64,000 bases of DNA from JAWPMT01 sp965267435 (GTDB taxonomy: Bacteria; Bacteroidota; Bacteroidia; Cytophagales; Cyclobacteriaceae). The stretch is from positions 6,510,001-6,574,000 of the forward strand of contig OZ253960.1 of NCBI GenBank assembly GCA_965267435.1. The letters run 5' to 3'. Positions 7,237-16,386 of the stretch are shown in pieces. The notes below the pieces were generated by a model that searched no databases, was not told where the DNA came from, and saw only the letters and a list, made by a program, of their open reading frames with translations. The position numbers were made by a program, and so were the translations under genes. Position 1 is the stretch's first letter; each line of letters opens with the position of its first letter.

Positions 7237-8619
7237 CTATACCCTTAGCGTATCCCAAGGGCCGGTAATCGCGAAAGTAAGTCCTTGTCCTTGTATGTTG
7301 ACGAACAATGTCTTGCCAGAAGGAGAGAAGCACACGCCAGCCATCTCGGAGTCCGAACCGATGTTGCGAGCGATGTTGTAAATCTTGCCTTCAGGCGTAA
7401 TGCCACGCATGTAGGAGTCAGGATGGTCTTCGACAAGCACGACATCCCCCCATGGTGAGACGGTCAGGTTGTCGCAGTTTTTGCAGAGCTCACTGTCGTT
7501 GGGCTCGGCAAACAAGACGAGTTTACCTGGCTGGTCGTTTTCGCCATCTGTACCTTCGACGGGGCTGGGTACATACTTGAAGACTTGCCCCTGTTTGGCG
7601 TGACCGCCACTGGTGCAGGCAAAATATACTTCGTCGTTGCCATACCACATGCCCTCTCCGCGAGCGAAGACTGCCGCGCCTGCAGCATGTCCCCGTAGTC
7701 GCAAGTCATCCTCGATAGGGTCGATATCTTCCAGATCAATCCACTCAACCTCTACCTCCTGTCCCACCTCGAGGGTCTGCTCCTCATGGTTGCGGGTGTC
7801 GAAGCTTGGCTGGCTTTTCACTGCCAACGCCTGGAGTGTTCCGCCTTCGGTGAGTTGGCCGGGGACGTTGGGGATGAAGCGGTAGATGAGGCTGTCGCCC
7901 TGGTCCTCAGTCTGGTAGACGATCCCTGTTTCGGGAGACACACATACCGCCTCATGGTTGAAACGACCCATTGCCTTGAGAGGTACGGGCTTCACAATTC
8001 CATTGGCATTGGCGGGTACCTCGAAATTGTATCCGTGGGCTGTTTCGTTTTCTTCACCCGCCGGGGTGGTGTTTTCTTCGCAGGACAACCAGCTGCCCCA
8101 AGGGGTAGGGCCTCCGGCACAGTTTCTGATCGTGCCGACAAGACTGAGGTAGTCACGCTCCATCTCTTGCGTATCCTCGTTGAAGACAATGTTGGTCGTG
8201 CCACCCACACAAGGTCGCTTACCGAAACCGTAATCGAAGAAGTCTTCTTTGTTCATTTTGGCCAGGAGCTCCGGGTCGCCGCCATAGGGGCTGTGCCTAT
8301 CGGCTCCCGGGCTCACCTCATGATTGCGAACGAGGACCACCTTACCCTCCACATCGAAGGCAGCCATGCCGTCATGCGCGCCGGGCACTTTGAAGCCATC
8401 GGACATGGTGTCGCCCCACTTGGAGATGATCTTAGCTGTGAAGCCTTCCGGCAATTCCAGCCAATCGCTTGCGTTGGAGCTCAGGTCCGCTGCCAGAGGC
8501 TTCCGCTCTGGTGAGCTGCAGTGCATCAGGTACTGGGAGAAGCCCACAAAGCCAGCTGATACTGCGACAGATTGTTTGATAAATTTTCTTCGATTATTAT
8601 TCGGGTTCATTTTTCTCAT
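7237..8619 (-). CDS. PhoX-like phosphatase (DUF839 family), Tat-exported
   Basis: 460 residues. The N-terminus NNNRRKFIKQSVAVSAGF is a twin-arginine leader followed by a Cys (HCSS) that may be lipidated. The mature part shows DUF839/PhoX stretches: LPEGFTAKIISKWGD, AHDGMAAF, LVRNHEVSP, GGTTNIVF, TIRNCAGGPTPWGSWLSCEE, and DNLTVSPWGDVVLVEDH near the C-terminus. PhoX enzymes are calcium- and iron-dependent periplasmic phosphomonoesterases, but many DUF839 proteins are untested. The gene follows the metallophosphatase gene by 3 bases, so the pair is probably cotranscribed and ends at the terminator at 7182-7208. An ATG three codons downstream (8610) is an equally good start. Confidence 0.85.
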   Translation of the reverse strand: MRKMNPNNNRRKFIKQSVAVSAGFVGFSQYLMHCSSPERKPLAADLSSNASDWLELPEGFTAKIISKWGDTMSDGFKVPGAHDGMAAFDVEGKVVLVRNHEVSPGADRHSPYGGDPELLAKMNKEDFFDYGFGKRPCVGGTTNIVFNEDTQEMERDYLSLVGTIRNCAGGPTPWGSWLSCEENTTPAGEENETAHGYNFEVPANANGIVKPVPLKAMGRFNHEAVCVSPETGIVYQTEDQGDSLIYRFIPNVPGQLTEGGTLQALAVKSQPSFDTRNHEEQTLEVGQEVEVEWIDLEDIDPIEDDLRLRGHAAGAAVFARGEGMWYGNDEVYFACTSGGHAKQGQVFKYVPSPVEGTDGENDQPGKLVLFAEPNDSELCKNCDNLTVSPWGDVVLVEDHPDSYMRGITPEGKIYNIARNIGSDSEMAGVCFSPSGKTLFVNIQGQGLTFAITGPWDTLRV

Positions 8620-8622
8620 TTC

Positions 8623-10233
8623 TTAGTCTTCCTGAATGTTTTCGGTGAGGATCTCTCCTTCTTCTGAGATGGTAAGATCGATTTGTCCTCTCTCCTTTCC
8701 GAGGCGTACATAGTATCCCCACAGATCATCATTTCGCACGTGGTTGACACGCTGTACTTCGTAGCCTTTGTATTTTTTAGTCAGGCTATTCTCGATGTCC
8801 TGTGGCAATTGGTCCGTATATGAGATGGTATTGTTGTGAAGGCGTTCGGGGATGGCCTCCTGCTGTCTTTCGACAAATCTGTTGGGCTTGCCATCGTCTG
8901 ACTTGATGATGTCAAACGCATCGTAGAGCTCGCCGGTGGCCGTATAGGATTCATAGGAGAGCGTATTGCCAACCACGGAGATCACCTGCACCAGTTGTGT
9001 GTTTTCCGCAGCCCTTTCCCTTGTCGCAGGCCACCCATCCCAGGCATTGGGTCGGAGACTGTACATCTTACCGCCGCTGACAGACACGACGTAGACCGTG
9101 CCCGTGTAGTCCCTCATGTTCAGGCCATCCATCACATTTTCGTTGGCTGCTGTTACCACCGGCTCGGACCGACCTCTGGCGTAGGCGTGGTCATGCCCCT
9201 GAAGGGCGAGGTCTACGCCGTACTTATCGAATAGGGGCTTCCATAGCTCCCTGAGGGATTGGTTGTCGCGGCCGGCAGAGGCCGAGAAGAGTGGGTGATG
9301 ATAGGTGGCTATGGTCCATTTGTTGGGATTGTCTGCCAGCACTTTCTCCAGCCAGACCGCCTGCTCTTCATGCATCGTGTTGGTGTTCAGCCCGATGAAC
9401 CTGACATCCTGGTAGTCCACATAGTAGATGCTTTCCTTGAGGTCTTCCGGCAGTCCTTCGGGACCATTCTCTGGAAAAGTGAACTGAGGTCTCCATTGGA
9501 CGGATAGCCCGCGAATGCGATTTTCCCACTCTTCCGGGGTCCGTGATCGCCATTCGTGATTTCCGGGAATGGAGAAGGACGGAATCATACTGTGAATGAA
9601 TCCGCCGGCAGTAAACCACTCGTGCCACTCTCTCTCGTGATGGGCGTTGTTGATGAGGTCACCTGCATGAATGAACATGCTGGCGTCTGGCGCCTGGCGA
9701 TAACCCTCCCGAACAAGCCGCGACCACAATTCAAGGACGTAGTTTTGGGCATCACCGACATAAAGAAATGAGAAGGGTTTTGCCTCGTCGGAGGCAGTAC
9801 GAAACTGGATCCATTCGCTCCATCGCTTACCGTCACCCACGCGATAGGCATAAAGCGTCTCGGGCTGGAGGCCCTCAAAGGTCACGGAGTGATAGTTGTT
9901 GACTACCTCTGCATCTCGTACCCTGGAAGCGTCCATTGTTTCGGTCTTCGCCGTATAGGTGACGGCATTTCTCCAAAACTTCGGGGCACCTGTCGCGGGA
10001 GCGATTTCCGCATACGCTTCTGTGATATGGGTGTTTGTGCGCCATGTCACACTCATGGATGTGGCAGGATCCTCGGTGACGTTGAGCACTATATGGTCAG
10101 GATGAAGGCTGGAATCATCCCAGGTCTCGGCGAACTCGGGGACTTGATACACTTTGTCCTGAGAAGTCGCTACAAATGTGCAGAGCAGCGAGCCGGATAG
10201 GGCAGCTATTCGAAAGGGATTAGTTACGTTCAT
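8623..10233 (-). CDS. Purple acid phosphatase-like metallophosphoesterase with N-terminal Fn3-type domain
   Basis: 536 residues from the ATG at 10233, which gives a normal signal peptide (NPFRIAALSGSLLCTFVATSQ); the longer open frame upstream adds a second hydrophobic stretch and is less likely. Residues about 45-165 form the purple-acid-phosphatase N-terminal beta domain (SMSVTWRTN, LQPETLYAYRVGDG). The metallophosphoesterase core carries all metal-binding blocks: YVGDAQN, HAGDLINN, GNHEW, YHHPLF and GHDHAYARG. A C-terminal segment with repeated charged beta-type sequence follows. Predicted to hydrolyse phosphate esters outside the cytoplasm. It leads a two-gene operon with the PhoX-like gene. 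Confidence 0.88.
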   Translation of the reverse strand: MNVTNPFRIAALSGSLLCTFVATSQDKVYQVPEFAETWDDSSLHPDHIVLNVTEDPATSMSVTWRTNTHITEAYAEIAPATGAPKFWRNAVTYTAKTETMDASRVRDAEVVNNYHSVTFEGLQPETLYAYRVGDGKRWSEWIQFRTASDEAKPFSFLYVGDAQNYVLELWSRLVREGYRQAPDASMFIHAGDLINNAHHEREWHEWFTAGGFIHSMIPSFSIPGNHEWRSRTPEEWENRIRGLSVQWRPQFTFPENGPEGLPEDLKESIYYVDYQDVRFIGLNTNTMHEEQAVWLEKVLADNPNKWTIATYHHPLFSASAGRDNQSLRELWKPLFDKYGVDLALQGHDHAYARGRSEPVVTAANENVMDGLNMRDYTGTVYVVSVSGGKMYSLRPNAWDGWPATRERAAENTQLVQVISVVGNTLSYESYTATGELYDAFDIIKSDDGKPNRFVERQQEAIPERLHNNTISYTDQLPQDIENSLTKKYKGYEVQRVNHVRNDDLWGYYVRLGKERGQIDLTISEEGEILTENIQED

Positions 10234-10435
10234 TGGTTCAAGGGATACAGGGCCAAGATAGCGGAGAACCAGAAGAAATACGAAGATTTGATTGGCGAAG
10301 ACGCTGGATAGACTAAGCAAGGAATATGAGCCTGGAAGTTTGAAAGCGCAAAGGAGGAGGTATGCGAGTACTTTATTGGTGTTCGTGTCGATTCTTCAGT
10401 GATTAGTACTAGATTCACGATACTTTTTTTGACTG

Positions 10436-11227
10436 ATGGAAACTACAGATCAAGGGCAACTTTTCAGTCTTTCAGGCAAGACGGCAGTGGTAACAGGCGG
10501 GGCCAGCGGAATTGGCCTTGCGATTAGTCAGCTATTCGCTCGGCGCGGGGCCAATGTCATTATCCTGGATATGAATGAGGTAGCCGCCAATCAGTTGGTG
10601 GACGAGATAAAAGGTGAAGGCCATTCGGCCACTGCCGTGCTCTGCGATGTGTCCTCGCCGGAGTCTGTAGAGGAAGCATTTCAATATCTCCCTGGCGGTC
10701 AGTTGGATATTCTCATCAACAATGCGGGCGTAGCCCATGTTGGCAACATCGAGCAAACGACCAGCGAAGATCTGGATCGGATCTACAACATCAATATCAA
10801 GGGTGTCTTCAACTGCGCCAGGGTGGCCATCCCTCTTATGAAGGACCAGGGAGGTGTGATTGTTAACATTGCCTCCGTCGCTTCTTTGCTTGGCATCACA
10901 GATCGCTTTGCTTATTCCATGAGTAAGGGGGCCGTGCTTACGATGACCTACTCCATAGCCAAGGACTACCTGGCAGATGGGATTCGGTGCAACGCCATAG
11001 CCCCTGCCCGAATTCACACGCCTTTTGTCGACGGTTTCCTGGCAAAAAATTACCCCGGAAGGGAGCAGCAGATGTTTGATCAATTGTCCGCAACACAGCC
11101 GATAGGTCGTATGGGTACTCCTGAGGAGGTGGCCGCACTGGCCCTCTACCTTTGCTCGGATGAGGCTTCGTTCCTGACAGGCACCTGCTACCCCATCGAC
11201 GGCGGATTTATTACTTTGAATACCTAA
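10436..11227 (+). CDS. SDR oxidoreductase, probable 2-keto-3-deoxy-L-fuconate dehydrogenase
   Basis: A 263-residue classical short-chain dehydrogenase: cofactor motif TGGASGIGLA near residue 19, Asp after the second beta strand (LDMNE), NNAG, catalytic Ser in IASVASL and Tyr-Lys in YSMSK. The C-terminus ends with SFLTGTCYPIDGGF. First gene of the fucose cluster; the next gene begins 4 bases later. In the non-phosphorylating fucose pathway two SDRs are needed, and this one sits next to the diketo-acid hydrolase, so I assign the oxidation of 2-keto-3-deoxy-L-fuconate to the 2,4-diketo acid. That assignment is contextual; a role as L-fucose dehydrogenase is possible. Confidence 0.8.
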   Translation: METTDQGQLFSLSGKTAVVTGGASGIGLAISQLFARRGANVIILDMNEVAANQLVDEIKGEGHSATAVLCDVSSPESVEEAFQYLPGGQLDILINNAGVAHVGNIEQTTSEDLDRIYNINIKGVFNCARVAIPLMKDQGGVIVNIASVASLLGITDRFAYSMSKGAVLTMTYSIAKDYLADGIRCNAIAPARIHTPFVDGFLAKNYPGREQQMFDQLSATQPIGRMGTPEEVAALALYLCSDEASFLTGTCYPIDGGFITLNT

Positions 11228-11231
11228 CCCA

Positions 11232-12080
11232 ATGAAACTGATAAGATATGGCGCCCCGGGCGAGGAGAAGCCCGCCATCATGAGCGACGGCAAGTACTAT
11301 GATGCCAGCTCTCAAGTACAGGACTATGACGAGGCCTTCTTTAGTGATCCTGCCTACCTGCGGCAGTTGGAGAAAGTCTTCGAGTCGGAGGCGCTCCCGG
11401 AAATCCGACCAGAACGAATCGGCCCTCCTGTGAAACGGCCTGGGAAAATCATTTGTGTGGGCCTCAACTATCGAAAGCATGCCGAGGAGAGTGGCATGGA
11501 TGTCCCTTCAGAGCCGGTGCTATTTGGAAAGGCAACGTCTTCCATTTGCGGACCATTTGATGAGGTGATCATCCCTAAGAACAGTGTGAAAACAGACTGG
11601 GAAGTGGAGCTCGCCGTAGTGATAGGCAGGAAAGCATCTTATGTTTCCGAAGCCGACGCGATGAACCATGTCGTGGGTTACACGCTTCACAACGACATCT
11701 CCGAGAGGGAGTTCCAACTCGAGAAAGCCGGGCAGTGGATCAAGGGCAAAAGTGCGGATACATTCGCACCCCTGGGGCCATTTCTGGCAACGACGGATGA
11801 GATCGCGGATCCTCATAGTCTTCGTCTGTGGCTGAAGGTCAATGACGAAATGTTGCAAGACAGCAACACGAATGATCTTGTCTTTGACATACCGCACCTG
11901 GTTAGCTACATTTCTCACTTTATGACACTCATGCCTGGAGATATCATTTCTACTGGCACGCCTGCCGGCGTCGGGCTGGGTTTGAAACCGCCACGTTTTC
12001 TACAACCTGGTGACACCATGGAGTTGGGTATCGATGGACTGGGCGTCGCTCGTCAGACAGCAAAAGCTTACAACCCATGA
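11232..12080 (+). CDS. Fumarylacetoacetate hydrolase-family protein, probable 2,4-diketo-3-deoxy-L-fuconate hydrolase
   Basis: 282 residues, the typical size of bacterial FAH-family enzymes. Family hallmarks are CVGLNYRKHAEE, the metal-binding WEVELAVVIGRK, GYTLHNDISEREFQ, KSADTFAPLGPFL and the C-terminal ISTGTPAGVGLG. These enzymes cleave C-C bonds of beta-diketo acids with Mg or Mn. Placed between the SDR and the lactonase genes, it should split 2,4-diketo-3-deoxy-L-fuconate to pyruvate and L-lactate. It overlaps the lactonase gene by 4 bases (ATGA), indicating coupled translation. Confidence 0.88.
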   Translation: MKLIRYGAPGEEKPAIMSDGKYYDASSQVQDYDEAFFSDPAYLRQLEKVFESEALPEIRPERIGPPVKRPGKIICVGLNYRKHAEESGMDVPSEPVLFGKATSSICGPFDEVIIPKNSVKTDWEVELAVVIGRKASYVSEADAMNHVVGYTLHNDISEREFQLEKAGQWIKGKSADTFAPLGPFLATTDEIADPHSLRLWLKVNDEMLQDSNTNDLVFDIPHLVSYISHFMTLMPGDIISTGTPAGVGLGLKPPRFLQPGDTMELGIDGLGVARQTAKAYNP

Positions 12081-12913
12081 GAATTGATGCACATCAGCAT
12101 TTCTGGAAGTACGATCCTGAGCGAGATGGATGGATCACCGACAGTATGGCAGCCATAAGGAAGGATTTCCTGCCTGCAGACTTAGAAGGACCTTTGAGTG
12201 AATCAGGGATCAATGGCTCTATCGCTGTCCAAGCTGATCAGTCAGCAATAGAGACCAACTTTTTGCTGCGATTGGCGGATGAGCATCCGAGCATCCTGGG
12301 TGTAGTGGGTTGGATAGATCTCAAGGCCCCCAGTCTTTGGGCGCAACTCGAACTGTATGCCGAGGAAAGGAAATTATTGGGATTTCGCCATGTCCTGCAA
12401 TCAGAACCCGAGGGCTTCATGCTGCAGGAGGACTTTGTCAAGGGACTACGGATCTTGGTGGAAGCCAGCTTTACCTACGACCTGCTGATTTATGAACACC
12501 AGATGGCCGAGGCCTTTGATTTAGTGAGCGGGCTCCCAGATACTTTTCAAGTAGTCATAGATCATTTGGCAAAGCCAAGAATCGCAGATCAATCATTTGA
12601 GTCGTGGGCATACTACCTCCAGCAATTTGCCGAGCGGGAAAATGTGCATGTGAAGCTGTCGGGAATGGTGACAGAGGCCATTTGGGCCGGTTGGCAGGCA
12701 TCAGATTTTCGTCCCTACCTGGATCTGGCGCTCGAGTTATTTGGGCCGGATCGTTTGATGTTTGGGAGTGACTGGCCGGTTTGCCTGGTTGCGGCCAGCT
12801 ATGATCAGGTATTTAGTATTGTCAATGATTATATCTCACAGCTCAGTGATGATGAGCAGGGTAAGATACTAGGTGGTACCGCTGCGAGATTCTACAATAT
12901 TGCAATCAAATAG
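12077..12913 (+). CDS. Amidohydrolase-family lactonase, probable L-fuconolactonase
   Basis: 278 residues of the amidohydrolase-2 (COG3618) type. The N-terminal metal motif is DAHQHFWKY, internal landmarks are GFRHVLQSEP, VIDHLAKP and VHVKLSGMVTEA, and the C-terminal metal ligand lies in MFGSDWPVC. COG3618 enzymes hydrolyse sugar lactones; within a fucose cluster the expected substrate is L-fucono-1,5-lactone made by the dehydrogenase encoded next. Start ATG overlaps the previous stop; the next gene follows after 3 bases. Confidence 0.88.
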   Translation: MRIDAHQHFWKYDPERDGWITDSMAAIRKDFLPADLEGPLSESGINGSIAVQADQSAIETNFLLRLADEHPSILGVVGWIDLKAPSLWAQLELYAEERKLLGFRHVLQSEPEGFMLQEDFVKGLRILVEASFTYDLLIYEHQMAEAFDLVSGLPDTFQVVIDHLAKPRIADQSFESWAYYLQQFAERENVHVKLSGMVTEAIWAGWQASDFRPYLDLALELFGPDRLMFGSDWPVCLVAASYDQVFSIVNDYISQLSDDEQGKILGGTAARFYNIAIK

Positions 12914-12916
12914 CCT

Positions 12917-13696
12917 ATGGATCTAGGACTGAGGGACAAAGTCATCATCGTCACAGGTGGCGCCAAAGGGATCGGATTCGCTATCACGATGGACTTGGTT
13001 CAAGAGGGAGCTACTGTTCTCATAGCCGACCGAGATGCCGATGCGGCGGAGACATTGCAGCGGAGAATATTGGAACGAGGGGGGACAGCCTCCATTGCGC
13101 TGGCCGACCTGACAGACACAGCTAACTGCCAGCGGATCATTGAGCAGGCTGTTGAGGAATTTGGCCGAATAGATGGTGTGGTGAACAACGCCGGCGTGAA
13201 CGATGGTGCCGGGCTGGAGCAAGGCCCCGAGAAGTTTGAGGAGTCCCTTCGGATCAACTTGCTACATTATTATAACATAGTGCATTTCGCTTTGCCAGAG
13301 CTCAAAAAGAATAAGGGCGCCATAGTCAACATTGCCTCGAAGACTGCCCTCACCGGCCAGGGCGGTACCTCTGGCTACGCTGCCAGCAAGGGGGCGCAGC
13401 TGGCATTGACCAGGGAGTGGGCGGCAGAACTTTTTCCATTTGGGGTGCGCGTCAATGCCGTGGTGCCTGCTGAAGTGATGACGCCCTTGTACCAAAGTTG
13501 GCTGCAGACGTTCCCTGAGCCTGAAGCGAAACTTCAAAATATTGTTTCCAAGATACCCTTGGAAAAGAGGATGACAGCACCCGAAGAGATCGCGGCTATG
13601 GCAGTGTTTCTTCTTTCGGCGCGAAGTGAACACACGACCGGACAGTGGATGATCGTCGACGGCGGTTATGTGCACCTGGACCGGGCATTAACCTAA
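12917..13696 (+). CDS. SDR oxidoreductase, probable L-fucose dehydrogenase
   Basis: A 259-residue classical SDR: TGGAKGIGFAI nucleotide-binding motif, Asp-Arg in IADRDADA, NNAGVND, catalytic Ser in IASKTAL and the YAASKGAQ active site. The ending TTGQWMIVDGGYVHLDRA is standard. It lies between the lactonase and the fucose permease, which favours the first oxidation, L-fucose to L-fuconolactone. Swapping roles with the other SDR (10436-11227) cannot be excluded from sequence alone. Confidence 0.82.
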   Translation: MDLGLRDKVIIVTGGAKGIGFAITMDLVQEGATVLIADRDADAAETLQRRILERGGTASIALADLTDTANCQRIIEQAVEEFGRIDGVVNNAGVNDGAGLEQGPEKFEESLRINLLHYYNIVHFALPELKKNKGAIVNIASKTALTGQGGTSGYAASKGAQLALTREWAAELFPFGVRVNAVVPAEVMTPLYQSWLQTFPEPEAKLQNIVSKIPLEKRMTAPEEIAAMAVFLLSARSEHTTGQWMIVDGGYVHLDRALT

Positions 13697-13705
13697 CACA
13701 AACCT

Positions 13706-15010
13706 ATGACTGAAAACAAACCACCTCTTGTAAGCAAAGAGATCCTCATCCCCTTCATACTAATCACCTCCTTATTTGCACTTTGGGGCTTTGCCAATGC
13801 CGTGACTGATCCCATGGTCCAGGCTTTCAAAAAAGTTCTGGAACTGAGTAACTCCCAGGCGGCTTGGGTGCAGATGGCCTTTTACGGCGGCTACTTCTGC
13901 ATGGCGCTCCCTGCGGCATTATTCGTAAGAAAGTACTCTTACAAGACCGGGGTGTTGATAGGCCTGGCACTTTATGCGGCAGGGGCGTTGCTATTCTATC
14001 CGGCAGCTACGCAAGAGAAGTTCTGGTTCTTTTGTCTAGGCCTCTACATTCTCACCTTTGGGCTGGCGTTTCTGGAGACGACCGCCAACCCCTATATCCT
14101 CGCGATGGGCAGTCACCAAAATGCGACCCAGCGCCTGAACCTTGCACAAGCGTTCAATCCGGTTGGATTAATACTGGGTTTGCTTGTGGCGCAGCAGTTT
14201 GTTCTTCGCAAACTGCAATCCGATGACATTGAAAACTACAGCATGCTCGAGGAGGCGCAGAAGGCGCTCATCAGGACGTCCGACCTGATGGTCATCCGCA
14301 ATCCTTATGTCGTACTGGGGATCGTTATCATGTTCATCTTTGTCCTGATCCTGGTCAGCAAGATGCCCCAGGCAAGAGATGAGGGTGGTAGGCCCGACTT
14401 GAAAACCACTTTCATGGATCTGATCGAAAACAGGAAGTGGCTCTTTGGGGTCATCGCCCAGGTCCTGTACGTCGGTGCGCAGATCATGTGCTGGACGTAC
14501 ATCTATCAGTATGCCGAGGCGATAGGCGTCAGTAGCGAATCGGCGGCGAACTATCAATTCATTGCTTTCATTATCTTCCTGGTCGGTCGCTGGATAGGGA
14601 CGGCTCTTTTGAAGTTCTTTAGCTCGGGTAGACTGCTCGAGATCTTTGCCTATGGTGGTGCCGTTTTCACACTAGCGACGATGTTCATCGAAGGTTCAGT
14701 AGGGCTGTACGCTTTGGTTGGTATTTCGTTTTTCATGTCACTGATGTTCCCGACGATATACGGTATCGCCCTCGATGGACTGACCGAAGAGGATGCGAAG
14801 ATCGGGGCGGCTGGTTTGGTGATGGCCATCGTTGGCGGCGCGCTGATGCCGAAGCTTCAGGGAATGATCATTGATGTCGGTGGATTCGGCGTCAACGATA
14901 CCACGATCCTTGGAGTATCAGAAGTCAATTTCTCTTTTATACTGCCACTGGGCTGCTTCTTGCTGATCGCCGTCTACGGGCAGTTTGCGCATAGAAACAA
15001 TCACAATTAA
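13706..15010 (+). CDS. fucP: L-fucose:H+ symporter, MFS family
   Basis: 434 residues with twelve membrane segments in the FucP pattern: PFILITSLFALWGFANAVTD in helix 1, VQMAFYGGYFCMALPAAL in helix 2, and LAFLETTANPYILAMG, the FGP-subfamily signature region. Length and these blocks fit FucP of enteric bacteria and Bacteroides. It would import L-fucose with a proton across the inner membrane. The position inside the fucose operon, directly before the alpha-fucosidase gene, supports the substrate. Confidence 0.92.
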   Translation: MTENKPPLVSKEILIPFILITSLFALWGFANAVTDPMVQAFKKVLELSNSQAAWVQMAFYGGYFCMALPAALFVRKYSYKTGVLIGLALYAAGALLFYPAATQEKFWFFCLGLYILTFGLAFLETTANPYILAMGSHQNATQRLNLAQAFNPVGLILGLLVAQQFVLRKLQSDDIENYSMLEEAQKALIRTSDLMVIRNPYVVLGIVIMFIFVLILVSKMPQARDEGGRPDLKTTFMDLIENRKWLFGVIAQVLYVGAQIMCWTYIYQYAEAIGVSSESAANYQFIAFIIFLVGRWIGTALLKFFSSGRLLEIFAYGGAVFTLATMFIEGSVGLYALVGISFFMSLMFPTIYGIALDGLTEEDAKIGAAGLVMAIVGGALMPKLQGMIIDVGGFGVNDTTILGVSEVNFSFILPLGCFLLIAVYGQFAHRNNHN

Positions 15011-15021
15011 ATGGCTTGATT

Positions 15022-16386
15022 ATGAACAAACTGTGGGCCTATTCATTGCTGGCAATGCTGATGGTGGGTTGTACACAGACCCCTCAGGAACAATCGACAG
15101 ACCCGGTTGTCGAATCGGAAGTCGAAGTCACCGACAAAATGCAGTGGTGGCGTGATGCGCGTTTTGGTATGTTTATCCACTGGGGGCCCTATGCAGTTCC
15201 TGCCGGAGAGCACGGCGGTGAACGAACCCCGAACAACAACGCGGAGTGGATCATGCACCATCTGAACATCCCCATTGCGGAGTATGAGGCATATGCCCGC
15301 CAGTTCAATCCTGTCAAGTTCGATGCGAAAGCGTGGGTGGACATTGCCAAGGAGGCAGGCATGAAGTACATCGTTATCACGAGCAAACACCACGATGGCT
15401 TTTGTCTGTGGGACTCCGAGGTCACGGAATATGACATCATGGACACTTCTCCTTTTGGCCGGGACATCCTCCAGGAGCTGGATGAAGCTTGCAAGGAAGC
15501 CGGTATTACATTGTGCTTTTATCACTCCATCATGGACTGGCATCACCCTGATGCGCAGGCGATGTGGGAGCCCAATTACAACCAGGCGGCATGGGAAAAC
15601 AGGGAGCCTAATGTCAATCCGAATTTCCGCCGATACTTCGACGACTACATGATGCCTCAGGTCAAGGAGCTCATCACCAAATACAATGTGGGGGTGATGT
15701 GGTTTGATGGTGAGTGGATCCCCGATTACACCACCGAAATGGGAAAAGAGGTGTACAATACGCTTACTGACATGCAGCCCAATCTGATCATCAACAATCG
15801 CGTGGATAAGGGGCGTCAAGGCATGCAAGGAATGAACCGCGAGGGCGAATTCGCCGGAGACTTTGGTACCCCGGAGCAAGAGATACCTGCTACGGGCCTG
15901 AGCGGCGTGGATTGGGAGTCATGCATGACCATGAACGACACCTGGGGCTATAAGCACTTCGATGACAACTGGAAGTCTGCAGAGACGCTCGTCCAAAACC
16001 TGGTGGACATCGCCTCCAAGGGTGGCAACTACCTGCTCAACGTCGGGCCTACGGCGGAGGGTCTGATTCCGGCGCCCAGTGTCGAACGACTCCGAGCCAT
16101 GGGAGAGTGGATCGGCGTCAATGGCGCCTCGATCTATGGCACGCAGGCCAGTCCCTACGAGAAGCCATCCTGGGGGAGGTACACCCAAAAGGACAATACT
16201 ATTTACGCCCACGTCTTCGATTGGCCAGAAGGTGGCAAGCTGACCCTTGAGAATGCGACGCTGCCAGTCAAGAACGCTTATCTCTTGGCCGAGCCCGACA
16301 CGACGATAGAGGTAGTGGATGGCACGCTGACACTACCTGCGTCCGCGAAGATGGATTTTGACACAGTGATCGCACTAGAAATATGA
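15022..16386 (+). CDS. Alpha-L-fucosidase, GH29, lipoprotein
   Basis: 454 residues from the ATG at 15022 (an in-frame TTG lies 6 bases upstream). A lipoprotein signal ends in MLMVGC. The mature protein opens with MQWWRDARFGMFIHWGPYAVPAGE, a GH29 signature, followed by YIVITSKHHDGFCLWDS, and VGVMWFDGEW with the probable catalytic nucleophile Asp. SKGGNYLLNVGPTAEG closes the barrel and a small beta-sandwich domain follows. It should release terminal L-fucose from glycans or fucan oligosaccharides at the cell surface or in the periplasm, feeding FucP. Stop overlaps the mutarotase gene by 4 bases. Confidence 0.94.
   Translation: MNKLWAYSLLAMLMVGCTQTPQEQSTDPVVESEVEVTDKMQWWRDARFGMFIHWGPYAVPAGEHGGERTPNNNAEWIMHHLNIPIAEYEAYARQFNPVKFDAKAWVDIAKEAGMKYIVITSKHHDGFCLWDSEVTEYDIMDTSPFGRDILQELDEACKEAGITLCFYHSIMDWHHPDAQAMWEPNYNQAAWENREPNVNPNFRRYFDDYMMPQVKELITKYNVGVMWFDGEWIPDYTTEMGKEVYNTLTDMQPNLIINNRVDKGRQGMQGMNREGEFAGDFGTPEQEIPATGLSGVDWESCMTMNDTWGYKHFDDNWKSAETLVQNLVDIASKGGNYLLNVGPTAEGLIPAPSVERLRAMGEWIGVNGASIYGTQASPYEKPSWGRYTQKDNTIYAHVFDWPEGGKLTLENATLPVKNAYLLAEPDTTIEVVDGTLTLPASAKMDFDTVIALEI

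Noticed and set aside
10532..11293. 253-codon open frame antisense to the first SDR gene
   Set aside because: The SDR on the plus strand has all active-site motifs; the antisense frame has none and spans the junction to the next gene.
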